NCBI GenBank assembly: GCA_903930675.1 | Contig: CAIYZJ010000040.1 | Location: 1-42,102 of the forward strand | Length of the DNA stretch: 42,102 bases | Direction of reading: 5' to 3' | DNA from: an uncultured Hyphomicrobiales bacterium | Lineage (GTDB): Bacteria > Pseudomonadota > Alphaproteobacteria > Rhizobiales > Beijerinckiaceae | Shown: piece by piece, positions 29,331 through 37,095 of the stretch | Position numbering within the stretch: position 1 is the first letter of the stretch | Layout: every line of letters begins with the position of its first letter | Translations under genes and position numbers: made by a program | Notes under the pieces: generated by a model | Told to the model about the DNA's origin: nothing | Seen by the model: the letters and a program-made list of their open reading frames with translations, nothing else | Databases searched by the model: none

Positions 29331-30448
29331 GTGCTCCGCTGATCCCTTTGCTGAAAGAACTGATCCGCACCGAGGGTCCGCTCGGCATCGAACGCTATAT
29401 GGCGATCTGTCTGGGTGATCCGCGCTATGGCTATTACATGACGCGCGATCCGTTCGGCAAAACGGGTGATTTCATCACCTCGCCGGAAATCTCGCAGATT
29501 TTCGGGGAATTGATCGGATTGTGGGCAGGCGAATGCTGGCTGCAGATGGGCGCGCCCTCCACCGTCAATCTGGTGGAACTGGGACCGGGTCGCGGCACGC
29601 TGATGGCCGATGCCTTGCGGGTCTTGCGGGTTGTGCAGGGCTTCCAGCGCGCCATGCGGGTGCATCTGGTGGAAACCAGTCCTGTCCTGCGCCAGATGCA
29701 GGAGCAGACGCTGGCCCCGTGGATCGACCAGATCGAATGGCATCCGAGCATCGAAACCCTGCCGAACGGCCCGTGCATCATCCTCGCCAACGAGTTTTTC
29801 GATGCTTTGCCGATCCGGCAGATGCAGAAGACCGAGCATGGCTGGCACGAGCGGCTGGTCGGGCTGGATGATGACGGCTCGCTGTGCCTCGGCCTGTCGA
29901 TGGAGCCCGACACCTCGATCACGCTGGATGCACCGGTCGATACGGTGCTGGAACTGCCGCGCATCGGCACCTTCATCATGGACCAGCTGGCGCGGCATCT
30001 CGCGCAAAATCGCGGGGTCTGTCTGGCGATCGATTACGGCTATGCCAGCAAAGGCAGCAAGGACCATTCCGCCCTGTTTGATTCATGGCAGGCGCTGAAA
30101 AACCACCAGCCGGTCGATCCGCTCGATGCGCCGGGCGAATGTGACCTGACCAGCCATGTCAATTTCACCTTGCTGATGGAAACGGCGCGCGCCGCCGGTA
30201 TCCGTCCGCAAAGCCTGCTGACCCAGCGCGAATTGCTGTTGCGGCTCGGGCTGGAACCGCGCGTCGAACAATTGAGCGCGGGCAATCCCGACCAGGTCGC
30301 CGCCATCCGCGAGGCCGCCAACCGGCTGATCGACGACAGCAGCCCCGTGGCGATGGGCCGCCTGTTCAAGGCGGCGGCGATGGCTTCGGCCGATTTCAAA
30401 CTTGTGCCCGGTTTCGACCGGCCCGACCCTGCTTTGGCCACATCATGA
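29327..30448 (+). CDS. MidA/NDUFAF7-type SAM-dependent methyltransferase
   Basis: The protein has 373 residues and belongs to the family of NDUFAF7, which dimethylates an arginine of a complex I subunit in mitochondria. The bacterial substrate is not established, though complex I is a plausible one. Visible motifs are GPLGIERYMAICLGDPRYGYY at the N-terminus, GDFITSPEISQIFGELIGLW near residue 46, the SAM-binding VELGPGRGTLMADALR near 82, and ILANEFFDALPIRQM near 148. YGYASKGSKDHSALF near 232 and GECDLTSHVNFTLL near 265 follow. The start overlaps lgt in ATGA, and its stop overlaps pgeF the same way, so the three genes form a translationally coupled operon. Confidence 0.93.
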   Translation: MSAPLIPLLKELIRTEGPLGIERYMAICLGDPRYGYYMTRDPFGKTGDFITSPEISQIFGELIGLWAGECWLQMGAPSTVNLVELGPGRGTLMADALRVLRVVQGFQRAMRVHLVETSPVLRQMQEQTLAPWIDQIEWHPSIETLPNGPCIILANEFFDALPIRQMQKTEHGWHERLVGLDDDGSLCLGLSMEPDTSITLDAPVDTVLELPRIGTFIMDQLARHLAQNRGVCLAIDYGYASKGSKDHSALFDSWQALKNHQPVDPLDAPGECDLTSHVNFTLLMETARAAGIRPQSLLTQRELLLRLGLEPRVEQLSAGNPDQVAAIREAANRLIDDSSPVAMGRLFKAAAMASADFKLVPGFDRPDPALATS

Positions 30449-31236
30449 GCGCCGTTTCCTCTGCCAGCCTGCAACCCATCCTTGCCGCACCTTTGATGCT
30501 GGAAGGGATCAGCCACGCCTTTTTCACCCGTCAGGGCGGGGCCTCGGGCGGCATTTATGCCTCGCTCAATGGCGGACAGGGCTCGAATGACGATCCCGCA
30601 GCCGTGGCCATCAACCGCGAGCGTATGGCAGGCTTTATGGGGGTGCCGTCCGGCGATCTGCTGTCATGCTGGCAAATCCATTCGGCCGATGTGGTGACCG
30701 TCACCGCACCTTGGTCGCGTGACCAGCGTCCCAAAGCCGACGGCATGGTGACAAACCGGTCCGGCCTGTGTCTGGCCATTGCCACCGCCGATTGCGGCCC
30801 CGTGCTGTTTGCCGATTCCGAAGCGCGGGTGATCGGCGCCTGCCATTCGGGCTGGAAAGGTGCCTTTACCGGCATTCTGGAAGCGACCCTTGACGGCATG
30901 GAGGCCTTGGGAGCCAAGCGCGCTAGAATACACGCCGTTCTGGGCCCGACCATTTCGGCGCGCGCCTATGAAGTCGGACCCGAATTTGTCGCCCGCTTCC
31001 TCGACGCCGATCCGGCCTTTGCGATGTTTTTCACGCCCTCGCCCAAAGACGGTCATCGAATGTTCGATCTGCCCGCTTTTATCGGGCTCAGGCTGCGACA
31101 GGCCGAAGTCGGCTCTTTCACCAATCTCGACCGCTGCACCTATGGCGAACCCGAGCTGTTTTACAGCTATCGCCGCACCACGCACCGGAACGAACCCGAT
31201 TACGGGCGATTGATGGCGGCGATTGCGCTCGATTAA
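30445..31236 (+). CDS. pgeF: Polyphenol oxidase / purine nucleoside phosphorylase family protein PgeF (YfiH/LACC1)
   Basis: The protein has 263 residues. The family (YfiH/YlmD/LACC1) acts on purine nucleosides in characterised members, and pgeF has been linked to removal of mis-incorporated residues in peptidoglycan precursors. The catalytic His-Cys-His set is visible: H79 in CWQIHSADV, C117 in ATADCGPVLF, and H134 in GACHSGWKG. SHAFFTRQGGASGGIYASLN near residue 23 and GPTISARAYEVGPEF near 168 are typical. FDLPAFIGLRLRQ and DRCTYGEPELFYSYRR complete the fold. It starts inside the midA stop (ATGA). Three bases separate its stop from the stop of the convergent SDR gene. Confidence 0.93.
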   Translation: MSAVSSASLQPILAAPLMLEGISHAFFTRQGGASGGIYASLNGGQGSNDDPAAVAINRERMAGFMGVPSGDLLSCWQIHSADVVTVTAPWSRDQRPKADGMVTNRSGLCLAIATADCGPVLFADSEARVIGACHSGWKGAFTGILEATLDGMEALGAKRARIHAVLGPTISARAYEVGPEFVARFLDADPAFAMFFTPSPKDGHRMFDLPAFIGLRLRQAEVGSFTNLDRCTYGEPELFYSYRRTTHRNEPDYGRLMAAIALD

Positions 31237-31239
31237 GCG

Positions 31240-32001
31240 CTAAAGAACCACGTCGGGGGTTTTCCAGCCCAGATGCTGGCCGCCATCGACCGCGATCATC
31301 TGGCCTGTCACCTGCTTGGCCTGCGCCAGATAGACCACCGCTTCGGCAATATCGGCGGGATTTGGCCCGTGCGACAGCAGCAAAGCGGACCGCTCCTGCT
31401 CGAAACCGGCTTCACCGTCATGCTGGTTGGCCAAAGTCGGGCCCGGCCCGACCCCGTTGACCCTGACGCGCGGGGCAAAGCTCTGCGCCATGGTGCGGGT
31501 GGCGGTCCATAAAGAGGATTTGGTCAGCGTATAGGAAAAGAACTGCGGATTGGGCCGCAAGACCCGCTGGTCGAGCAGGTTGATGATCGAGGCATCATCG
31601 GTCCCATGCAGATCAAGCTGCGCGACAAAACCTTCCGCCAACAGGCAGGGCGCGCGCAGATTGACGGCAAATTGGCGGTCCCACACAGTTTGATCGATGC
31701 GTTCGGCCTGATCGGTTTCGAACAGCGAGGCATTGTTGACCAGCAAGGACAAAGGCCCCAAAGCCGCTTTGGCCTGCCCGATCAATCCCTTGGTGGCCGC
31801 AACATCGGAGAGATCGGCACAGACAACAACCGCCTTGTGGCCTTGGGCAATCAGGCTGTTGGCCAGCGCATCCCCCTCGTGGCGCGAGGCGTGGCAGTGG
31901 ATGGCAACATCATAGCCAGCCTGCGCCAGCGCCTCGACAATCGCCCGCCCGATCCGTCTGGCTCCCCCCGTCACAAGGGCCGTTTTGCTGCGCTGCTGCA
32001 T
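31240..32001 (-). CDS. SDR-family oxidoreductase of pteridine-reductase (FolM/PTR1) type
   Basis: The protein has 253 residues and a Rossmann fold. The N-terminal motif TGGARRIG (11-18), with an Arg pair instead of the usual TGxxxGxG, is typical of NADPH-dependent pteridine reductases. NNAS at 89-92 and the catalytic Y157-x3-K161 in SYTLTKSS are present. The usual catalytic serine region reads NLLDQRV, with Asp as in PTR1. GPGPTLANQ and TGQMIAVDGGQHL are typical C-terminal segments. Likely substrate: dihydrobiopterin or folate, but this is by similarity only. The ATG at 31999-32001 follows AGGAG by seven bases; upstream in-frame sequence is not family-like. It is divergent from the first porin gene. 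Confidence 0.88.
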   Translation of the reverse strand: MQQRSKTALVTGGARRIGRAIVEALAQAGYDVAIHCHASRHEGDALANSLIAQGHKAVVVCADLSDVAATKGLIGQAKAALGPLSLLVNNASLFETDQAERIDQTVWDRQFAVNLRAPCLLAEGFVAQLDLHGTDDASIINLLDQRVLRPNPQFFSYTLTKSSLWTATRTMAQSFAPRVRVNGVGPGPTLANQHDGEAGFEQERSALLLSHGPNPADIAEAVVYLAQAKQVTGQMIAVDGGQHLGWKTPDVVL

Positions 32002-32200
32002 TCCGATCTCCTGAAAAGCACCGCATTGCGGCCTTTTCTGCCTTATTTCCGCCATGGAGTTTAACAAGCCCCTACCGGCCAACCGTTTTGTTTAGAGACT
32101 GTTGACCCTGTTCCCAAGCTGTCCTTTGTCCCGCCTCCCATCCGTTTTAGATGTGAAGCGGGCAGGATCAAGTCCCGCCTGCCAAAAGGAGAAACAGGTC

Positions 32201-32869
32201 ATGACACAGTTTCGCATCTCGACAGCAATGGCAACATCACTGCTGGCCCTCTGCCTTGCAACAGGTGGCGCGGCAGCGGCTGACCTCTCCAAGAACAAAG
32301 GATACGGCAGCAACCCCTATGGCAGTTCATACGGCAATTCGGGGTCTGGCGGATCATCCTTCAGCGGCAATTGGCAGGGCGCTTATTTCGGCGGCAATAT
32401 CGGCGGCGGTTTCGGCAAAGCCGGCGTCAACCGCATCTCCGGTATCGCCGGCGGTCTGCAAGCCGGTTACAACTGGCAGTCCGACCGTTTCGTGTTCGGT
32501 CTGGAAGCCGACGGATCCGGCAGCGATGTCATCAGCCGCTCGGTGGCCGATACCTATCGCCAGAACTGGCTGGCCAGCGGGCGCGGGCGCGCGGGATACC
32601 TGATTGCCAACAATCTGATGCTTTACACGACCGCAGGCATGGGCTTGGCCGGCACCGAATACAAGAGCACCACCGGCACCAAGAGTTTGACCGCCATGGG
32701 CTGGGTCGCAGGTATCGGGGCCGAGTTTCAAGTGGACCAGCGTTTCTCGTTGCGCGGCGAAGTGCTGCATTACGACCTGAACAGCTACACCTATCCAGCC
32801 TCGACGGGTCCACAATCCATCGGCGCCACCAACAACCTGCTGCGGGTTGGCGGGAATTATCGTTTTTAA
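32201..32869 (+). CDS. Outer-membrane beta-barrel protein, Omp25/Omp31 type
   Basis: The protein is 222 residues with a signal peptide (residues 1-27, MATSLLALCLATGGAAA hydrophobic core, likely cleaved before ADL). A Gly/Ser-rich linker follows, then an eight-strand-type barrel ending in the C-terminal aromatic residue F222 (VGGNYRF). Repeated patterns such as FSGNWQGAYFGGNIGGGFGK, VFGLEADGSGS and TAGMGLAGTEYKSTTG are typical of Omp25/Omp31-like proteins of Hyphomicrobiales. The ATG at 32201 follows AAAGGAG by nine bases. The gene stands in tandem with a second barrel gene 226 bp downstream; low similarity between the two suggests old divergence. Confidence 0.9.
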   Translation: MTQFRISTAMATSLLALCLATGGAAAADLSKNKGYGSNPYGSSYGNSGSGGSSFSGNWQGAYFGGNIGGGFGKAGVNRISGIAGGLQAGYNWQSDRFVFGLEADGSGSDVISRSVADTYRQNWLASGRGRAGYLIANNLMLYTTAGMGLAGTEYKSTTGTKSLTAMGWVAGIGAEFQVDQRFSLRGEVLHYDLNSYTYPASTGPQSIGATNNLLRVGGNYRF

Positions 32870-33008
32870 TCAATAAGATTATAAATAATATTTACGCTTT
32901 ATTCATGATATTCTTACGCAAAAAACAATAATATGCCGCAATAGGTTCATATTCTCGCCACTTTTTAATATGAAAACCACCAGCAAGAGATTGCTTCTCA
33001 CTCGACCG

Positions 33009-33031
33009 TTTTCTCACTGATATTGAGAAAA
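33009..33031. promoter_or_regulatory. Perfect 8-bp inverted repeat upstream of the second porin
   Basis: TTTTCTCA (33009-33016) and TGAGAAAA (33024-33031) are exact inverted repeats with a 7-base spacer, in the AT-rich 226-bp region between the two porin genes. The dyad lies 65 bp before the start codon. It could be an operator or a 5' UTR hairpin that stabilises the mRNA. Confidence 0.45.
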
Positions 33032-33095
33032 TATTGATCCTCTACGCAGAAGAACAATAGTTCATCTGCTCCCTGAACTTTTGGAGACTGATACA

Positions 33096-33740
33096 ATGAA
33101 AAAACTGCTTTCGCTTAGCTTAGCTGCTCTCGCCCTGACTGCCGGTGCTGCTTCTGCTGCCGACTTGCCAAACCGCAAGCAGGCCCCTGCACCTTACGTC
33201 GCGGCCCCAAGCTATAACTGGTCGGGCAGCTATATCGGTATCAACGCCGGTTACGGCTTTGGCTCCTTCTCGGGCGCTGCCGGTTCGCAGTTCAAGAACC
33301 CGAGCAATTTTGTCGGCGGTGGCCAGATCGGCTTCAACCAGCAGCTTGCCAACAAGGTTGTTGTCGGCGTCGAAGGCGACTTCGATTACAGCGGCCTGCA
33401 GGGCAAGGCAACCTCCACCGGCACCGCCGGTTCGAAAGCGCGCCTCGACACGCTCGGCACCGTCCGTGGCCGTCTGGGTTATGCCATGGATCGTGTGATG
33501 CCTTACATCACTGCCGGTTATGCCGGCGGCAATGAAAAGATCACCATTCCGGGTTCGAACAACTCATCGGGCTGGCGCAATGGCTATGCCGTCGGTGCAG
33601 GCATTGATTATGCCCTCACCAACAATGTCTCGGCCCGCGTCGAAGGCCTCTATGTCAGCCTCGAAAACAAGAATACAGCTGCCGGCAAAGTCGGCAACGA
33701 TCTGGGCATCGTGCGTACGGCCCTCAACTACAAGTTCTGA
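33096..33740 (+). CDS. Outer-membrane beta-barrel protein, Omp25/Omp31 type (second copy)
   Basis: The protein has 214 residues. The signal peptide is MKKLLSLSLAALALTAGAASA, cleaved before ADLPNRK. The mature barrel has SYNWSGSYIGINAGYGFGSF near the start, VVVGVEGDFDYSGLQ, RGRLGYAMDRVMPYITAGYA, a C-terminal RVEGLYVSLENKN hairpin, and ends in F214 (LNYKF), the usual barrel-assembly signal. The ATG at 33096 follows GGAG by nine bases; an in-frame TTG at 33081 is not used. Codon usage looks like that of a highly expressed gene (many preferred codons such as GCC, CTC, GGC, AAC), as expected for an abundant porin. A strong terminator follows. Confidence 0.92.
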   Translation: MKKLLSLSLAALALTAGAASAADLPNRKQAPAPYVAAPSYNWSGSYIGINAGYGFGSFSGAAGSQFKNPSNFVGGGQIGFNQQLANKVVVGVEGDFDYSGLQGKATSTGTAGSKARLDTLGTVRGRLGYAMDRVMPYITAGYAGGNEKITIPGSNNSSGWRNGYAVGAGIDYALTNNVSARVEGLYVSLENKNTAAGKVGNDLGIVRTALNYKF

Positions 33741-33760
33741 TGATCGCAAGATCATGACGG

Positions 33761-33788
33761 AAAAGCCCGCTTCGCAGCGGGCTTTTTT
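33761..33788 (+). terminator. Intrinsic terminator of the second porin gene
   Basis: AAAAGCCCGCT (33761-33771) and AGCGGGCTTTT (33776-33786) form an 11-bp stem around TCGC, followed by further T residues (33783-33788 is a run of six). It lies 20 bases past the stop and faces the convergent GST gene. Confidence 0.93.
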
Positions 33789-33810
33789 GTGCTTGGTCTG
33801 ATGAAATGAC

Positions 33811-34419
33811 TTAGGCCGCAGGCGGGCGTGTCAAATCGAATGCAGGCACTGCGGCTGCAAAGTCCTTGAGCCAGGCCACCAGTTTCGGGTGGTCCTTGCG
33901 CCACGCACCCTGAAAACGCAAATCCTGATAGCCAAGAGCACAGGCCAGCGCGATCGCGCCGACATCGGGGCGCGCGGAAATGGCCGGCAAGTGGCTGTTT
34001 TCCAGAAACGTCAAAGCGCGTTTGACCTTTTCGGCCTGATAGGAGATCCAGCCGACCTCGCGGCGGTCCTCGGCCCGAAAGCGGTTTTCATACACCTGCA
34101 GGATCGAGGCATCGAGAATCCCGTCAGCCAAAGCCTGCATCCGCATTACGGTGAACTTGGCTTCACCCTTTGGAATTACAGCCCCTTCACCGGCCAGATG
34201 ATCGAGATAATCGACAATCACGCGGGAATCATAGAGCGACGAGCCATCTTCGAGCACCAGAACCGGCAATTTGCCGAGCGGATTATCGACCCGCAACGGG
34301 TCATTGGGATCGGATGGATCAGCCGTGGCAATGCCCAGCCGATCAGACAAACCGAGGATATGGGCGACCATAACCACCTTACGGCCGAACGGGGAGAACG
34401 GAGACGAACGCAATTTCAT
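33811..34419 (-). CDS. Glutathione S-transferase family protein
   Basis: The protein has 202 residues. The N-terminal thioredoxin-like domain begins MKLRSSPFSPFGRKVVMVAHIL, with VDNPLGKLPVLVLEDGSSLYDS (cis-Pro and the glutathione-contacting ED-S) at residues about 44-65. The C-terminal all-helical domain contains RADVGAIALACALGYQD-type segments (DVGAIALACALGYQDLRF near 153). The serine near position 6 (SPFSPF) occupies the place of the usual catalytic residue. The substrate is not known. The ATG at 34417-34419 has AGAGGG eight bases upstream; a long in-frame extension upstream does not resemble a GST. It lies downstream of a cold-shock gene on the same strand. Confidence 0.93.
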   Translation of the reverse strand: MKLRSSPFSPFGRKVVMVAHILGLSDRLGIATADPSDPNDPLRVDNPLGKLPVLVLEDGSSLYDSRVIVDYLDHLAGEGAVIPKGEAKFTVMRMQALADGILDASILQVYENRFRAEDRREVGWISYQAEKVKRALTFLENSHLPAISARPDVGAIALACALGYQDLRFQGAWRKDHPKLVAWLKDFAAAVPAFDLTRPPAA

Positions 34420-34480
34420 ATGCAGCCCTCTTAACATGCGGCAAACCACCACTGGTCCCAGATGCCAAGCTGTAAACGGC

Positions 34481-34699
34481 TCACTCGGGCAACACAACCA
34501 GTCCGACGGCTTTTGGCCCTTTGCCCTTTTTATCGGGTTCGACCTCGAAAGAGATTTTCTGGCCCTGATCAAGGCTGGACAATCCCGCACTGCTGACCGC
34601 AGTGACATGGACGAACACATCGGTTCCCCCGTCATCGGGCTTGATGAATCCATAGCCTTTATCGGTATTGAAGAATTTCACGACACCTGTACGCGGCAT
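34481..34699 (-). CDS. Cold-shock protein (CspA family)
   Basis: This is a 72-residue single OB-fold protein that binds single-stranded nucleic acid. RNP1 (KGYGFI, residues 14-19) and RNP2 (VFVHV, 28-32) are intact, and the end ([18 protein letters not shown]) matches CspA proteins. The ATG at 34697-34699 follows AGGAG by about eight bases. The 375-bp upstream region holds an unusual duplicated motif. As a CspA member it may melt RNA structure after cold shock or serve as a general RNA chaperone; the condition of expression is unknown. Confidence 0.95.
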   Translation of the reverse strand: MPRTGVVKFFNTDKGYGFIKPDDGGTDVFVHVTAVSSAGLSSLDQGQKISFEVEPDKKGKGPKAVGLVVLPE

Positions 34700-34845
34700 G
34701 CTTATCGCTCCTGATCAGGGGACCGGCCCGTATTACGAACCCGCCCGAATGACGAACCGCCAGGTCGAACCCGAGGTAAAGCCCAAGGTCAAACCGTCTG
34801 GCCTTTGCATTCCATCAGATCGCGTCAAGATAAAACGCCCACAGG

Positions 34846-34916
34846 CTATGTTTCCCCTCGCGCAACCTTCAGGAATGCAAAACGAGATCTGCAATTCCCA
34901 CTTTCTATGTTTCCCC
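34846..34916 (-). repeat. Duplicated motif GGGGAAACATAG-N3-GTGGG upstream of the cold-shock gene
   Basis: Read on the minus strand, GGGGAAACATAG followed after three bases by GTGGG occurs twice, as two copies 59 bp apart (CTATGTTTCCCC at 34846-34857 and 34905-34916 on the plus strand). The copies share the downstream GTGGG, so they agree at 17 of 20 positions. They lie about 150-220 bp upstream of the cold-shock start. The rest of 34700-35074 contains no gene I can support; a hairpin at 35001-35023 is listed separately. Confidence 0.5.
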
Positions 34917-35000
34917 GAAGGCCCGTTGGATCGGCTTTTTGCTCTTAGGAAAAACTTATCGTTGTGTGACAGGATATGTCGGCAATTCGCAGGCGTCCAC

Positions 35001-35023
35001 CATCAAAAATGAAATTTTTGATG
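35001..35023. other. Perfect AT-rich hairpin downstream of rlmJ
   Basis: CATCAAAAAT (35001-35010) and ATTTTTGATG (35014-35023) form a perfect 10-bp stem around GAA, 51 bases past the rlmJ stop. It lacks a long T tract, so it is more likely an mRNA end or a protein site than a strong terminator. Confidence 0.4.
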
Positions 35024-35074
35024 CCTGTACGATCAAATAAACTCGAATAAGTTGCAGCTCGGCTCAACTGCGCG

Positions 35075-35923
35075 TCATGAGGGTGTCAACCACGTCACCG
35101 ACCAGCCACTGCCTGCTGCCTGTTTGAGAATGGACAGCAATTCCGGCAACAGCTGACCCATCTGTTCGGCCAGCACAAATGGCGGGTTGATCAGCATCAG
35201 GCCGCTGCCCGAAAACAGGCCGCGGTCCTGCTCCTCGCGCACCCGCATTTCGACACAGAGCATGCGCGGTATCCCGCTATCGCTCATGGTCTGCCGGAAC
35301 AGGTCGCTGGCGGTTTTGTTTTTGAGCGGATACCAGACGGCATAGATACCGGTCGGCCATTTGCGATAGGCCTTGACCACATTGCGTGCCAATGCATCGA
35401 ATTCGTCGGGCACTTCGAACGGCGGATCGATCAGCACGACACCGCGCCGTTCGGGAGGCGGGATATAGGCCTTCAAAGCTGTCCAGCCATCAAGTTCGAT
35501 CACCTTGATCCGCTCGTCTCCTGCCATCGTGTCTTTCAAGGTCTGGGCATCGCGCGGATGTTTTTCGACAAAGATCATACGGTCCTGATCGCGGGTCAGA
35601 TGCTGGGCAATCGCGGGGGAGCCGGGATAGGCGGTCGGCTTGACCAGCCCTTTGACCGCTGCCACCGCTTCCAGATAGGGAGCCAGCAAGGCGGTTGCCC
35701 CGGGCGACAGATCGGCATCGAGCAGGCGGCCGATGCCCGCATGCCATTCGCCGGTGCGCTGGGCCTCGTCGCCTGCCAGATCATAGATACCGATGCCCGA
35801 ATGGGTGTCGATCACCCGAAACGCGCTGTCCTTGCGCTTCAAATACTCGAGAATGAGCGCGAGCGCCGCATGTTTGACAACATCGGCAAAATTGCCTGCG
35901 TGGTAAGCGTGTCTGTAATTCAT
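35075..35923 (-). CDS. rlmJ: 23S rRNA (adenine2030-N6)-methyltransferase RlmJ
   Basis: RlmJ methylates A2030 of 23S rRNA. The 282-residue protein starts MNYRHAYHAGNFADVVKHAA, the conserved N-terminal segment of the family. SAM-binding motif I is VIDTHSGIGIYDL (37-49), and the N6-adenine motif DPPFE is at 166-170. EKHPRDAQTLK near 120 and GLMLINPPF near the C-terminus also fit. The ATG at 35921-35923 is the only reasonable start. It is separated by 54 bp from the extensin-like gene that lies further upstream on the same strand. Confidence 0.96.
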   Translation of the reverse strand: MNYRHAYHAGNFADVVKHAALALILEYLKRKDSAFRVIDTHSGIGIYDLAGDEAQRTGEWHAGIGRLLDADLSPGATALLAPYLEAVAAVKGLVKPTAYPGSPAIAQHLTRDQDRMIFVEKHPRDAQTLKDTMAGDERIKVIELDGWTALKAYIPPPERRGVVLIDPPFEVPDEFDALARNVVKAYRKWPTGIYAVWYPLKNKTASDLFRQTMSDSGIPRMLCVEMRVREEQDRGLFSGSGLMLINPPFVLAEQMGQLLPELLSILKQAAGSGWSVTWLTPS

Positions 35924-35977
35924 GGGGCCTTTGATGACAGAACCAGCCGCAAGGTCAACATCTGAATTGGCTTTGCT

Positions 35978-36910
35978 CTAATACAACCCGCCCAGACGCG
36001 GAGGCCGTACCGGCGGCAACAGCATGTTGGGTGCGGGCACACCCGACACCGGCGGGGTGGGAGGGCTCTGGTTCATCATTTGCGGTTGTACCGGCGGCAG
36101 CGGAGTGGATTTGACCGATCCGCCATTGGGTGCGGAAGGTTCTGCAAATTCGCCGGAATTGTCCTCTTCCTCCTGAATGGCCCGCTTCGGCGGCACTTTC
36201 ATGCTCATCGGAGCTTTGACCATTGCAGGGGTTACACGCGGCTCGAATTTGATAACCGGCTTGCAGATCTGGCGTCCGCCGGCATGCCGCCCCAGATCCA
36301 TATGCAAGTGATTGTAATGGAACATGTCCGATCCGGGCGCGAGCACGGTTGAAAAAAACCGGCAGCCGCCGACAAACACTTCCCTGAGGAAATTCTGGTC
36401 TGCCGATGCGCCGCGCCAGCCGCGCTCGACGGTGAGCGTACGCCCGTCCTCGAATTTGAACGACATCACATCCACCGCATTGCCGTAGGAATGCTCGGAT
36501 TTATTGCCGCTCCACTGGTTGTTGACGTTGCGGCAGGAATAGGAGCCGAGATTGACCTCGGCCAGCTCGGTGCCAAGATACAGTCGGGCGGCGGGCTGGA
36601 CCACCCCGATCAGCCATTGATCAAGCACGCTGACCATAGGACAGGCCAGCAAAGCGCGGCTTTTGAGACCGACACTGCCCTCTGCCAGAGCCGAAATACG
36701 GAAGGGTTTCAGCATCCCGCACGAGCCCGGACCATCGACCTCGCGGGCTGGCTCGATATAGCTGTTAATTTTGACCGCCCCCGCCGACAGGCATTCGCGT
36801 TCTGCCTGATCCCGCCACGGAGCACGTTGCTCGAAACGAAACAGTCCGCACCCCGCCACAACCAGCAGGATCAGCACGGCCGAACATTTGCGCACGAGAC
36901 GGGAATTCAT
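35978..36910 (-). CDS. Extensin-like C-terminal domain lipoprotein
   Basis: The 310-residue protein has a lipoprotein signal: basic N-terminus MNSRLVRK, hydrophobic core, and the lipobox VAGC with C21. The extensin-like domain (about residues 38-225) contains H140 and D147 in SEHSYGNAVDV and H201/H203 in YNHLHMDLG. The order is that of M15/LAS-type metallopeptidases, so a peptidoglycan-related zinc peptidase is plausible. Several Cys (C40, C64, C90, C126, C183, C216) suggest disulfides in the periplasm. The tail after 225 is proline-rich and disordered. It is a substrate for Lgt. It is divergent from the Tim44-domain gene across 185 bp. Confidence 0.9.
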   Translation of the reverse strand: MNSRLVRKCSAVLILLVVAGCGLFRFEQRAPWRDQAERECLSAGAVKINSYIEPAREVDGPGSCGMLKPFRISALAEGSVGLKSRALLACPMVSVLDQWLIGVVQPAARLYLGTELAEVNLGSYSCRNVNNQWSGNKSEHSYGNAVDVMSFKFEDGRTLTVERGWRGASADQNFLREVFVGGCRFFSTVLAPGSDMFHYNHLHMDLGRHAGGRQICKPVIKFEPRVTPAMVKAPMSMKVPPKRAIQEEEDNSGEFAEPSAPNGGSVKSTPLPPVQPQMMNQSPPTPPVSGVPAPNMLLPPVRPPRLGGLY

Positions 36911-37015
36911 CCTCTGTCTCTAACGCGATCCTGTTACTTTTTTACTAAGGAAAAGCCGAAAATACCTCGGCCCGTTTCCTCTGGAAAGCTCAGGATTTTT
37001 CGGACGAAACAGGGC

Positions 37016-37056
37016 TTGAACAACACTCCTACATAGACCATATAATTAGGTATAAT
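37016..37056 (+). promoter_or_regulatory. Putative promoter of the Tim44-domain gene with tandem TATAAT
   Basis: TATAAT occurs twice, at 37041-37046 and 37051-37056, exactly 10 bp apart, with TTGAAC (37016-37021) 19 bp upstream of the first as a possible -35 element. Transcription would start about 40 bases before the start codon. Two perfect -10 hexamers in a GC-rich genome are unlikely to be chance in this divergent gap. Confidence 0.5.
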
Positions 37057-37095
37057 GTATCGTGATCGAACATGACATTGCGAGGGGAATTCAAG

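Noticed and set aside
32102-32200. Longer N-terminus for the first porin
   Set aside because: The added residues precede a clear signal peptide, and the ATG at 32201 has a good ribosome-binding site.
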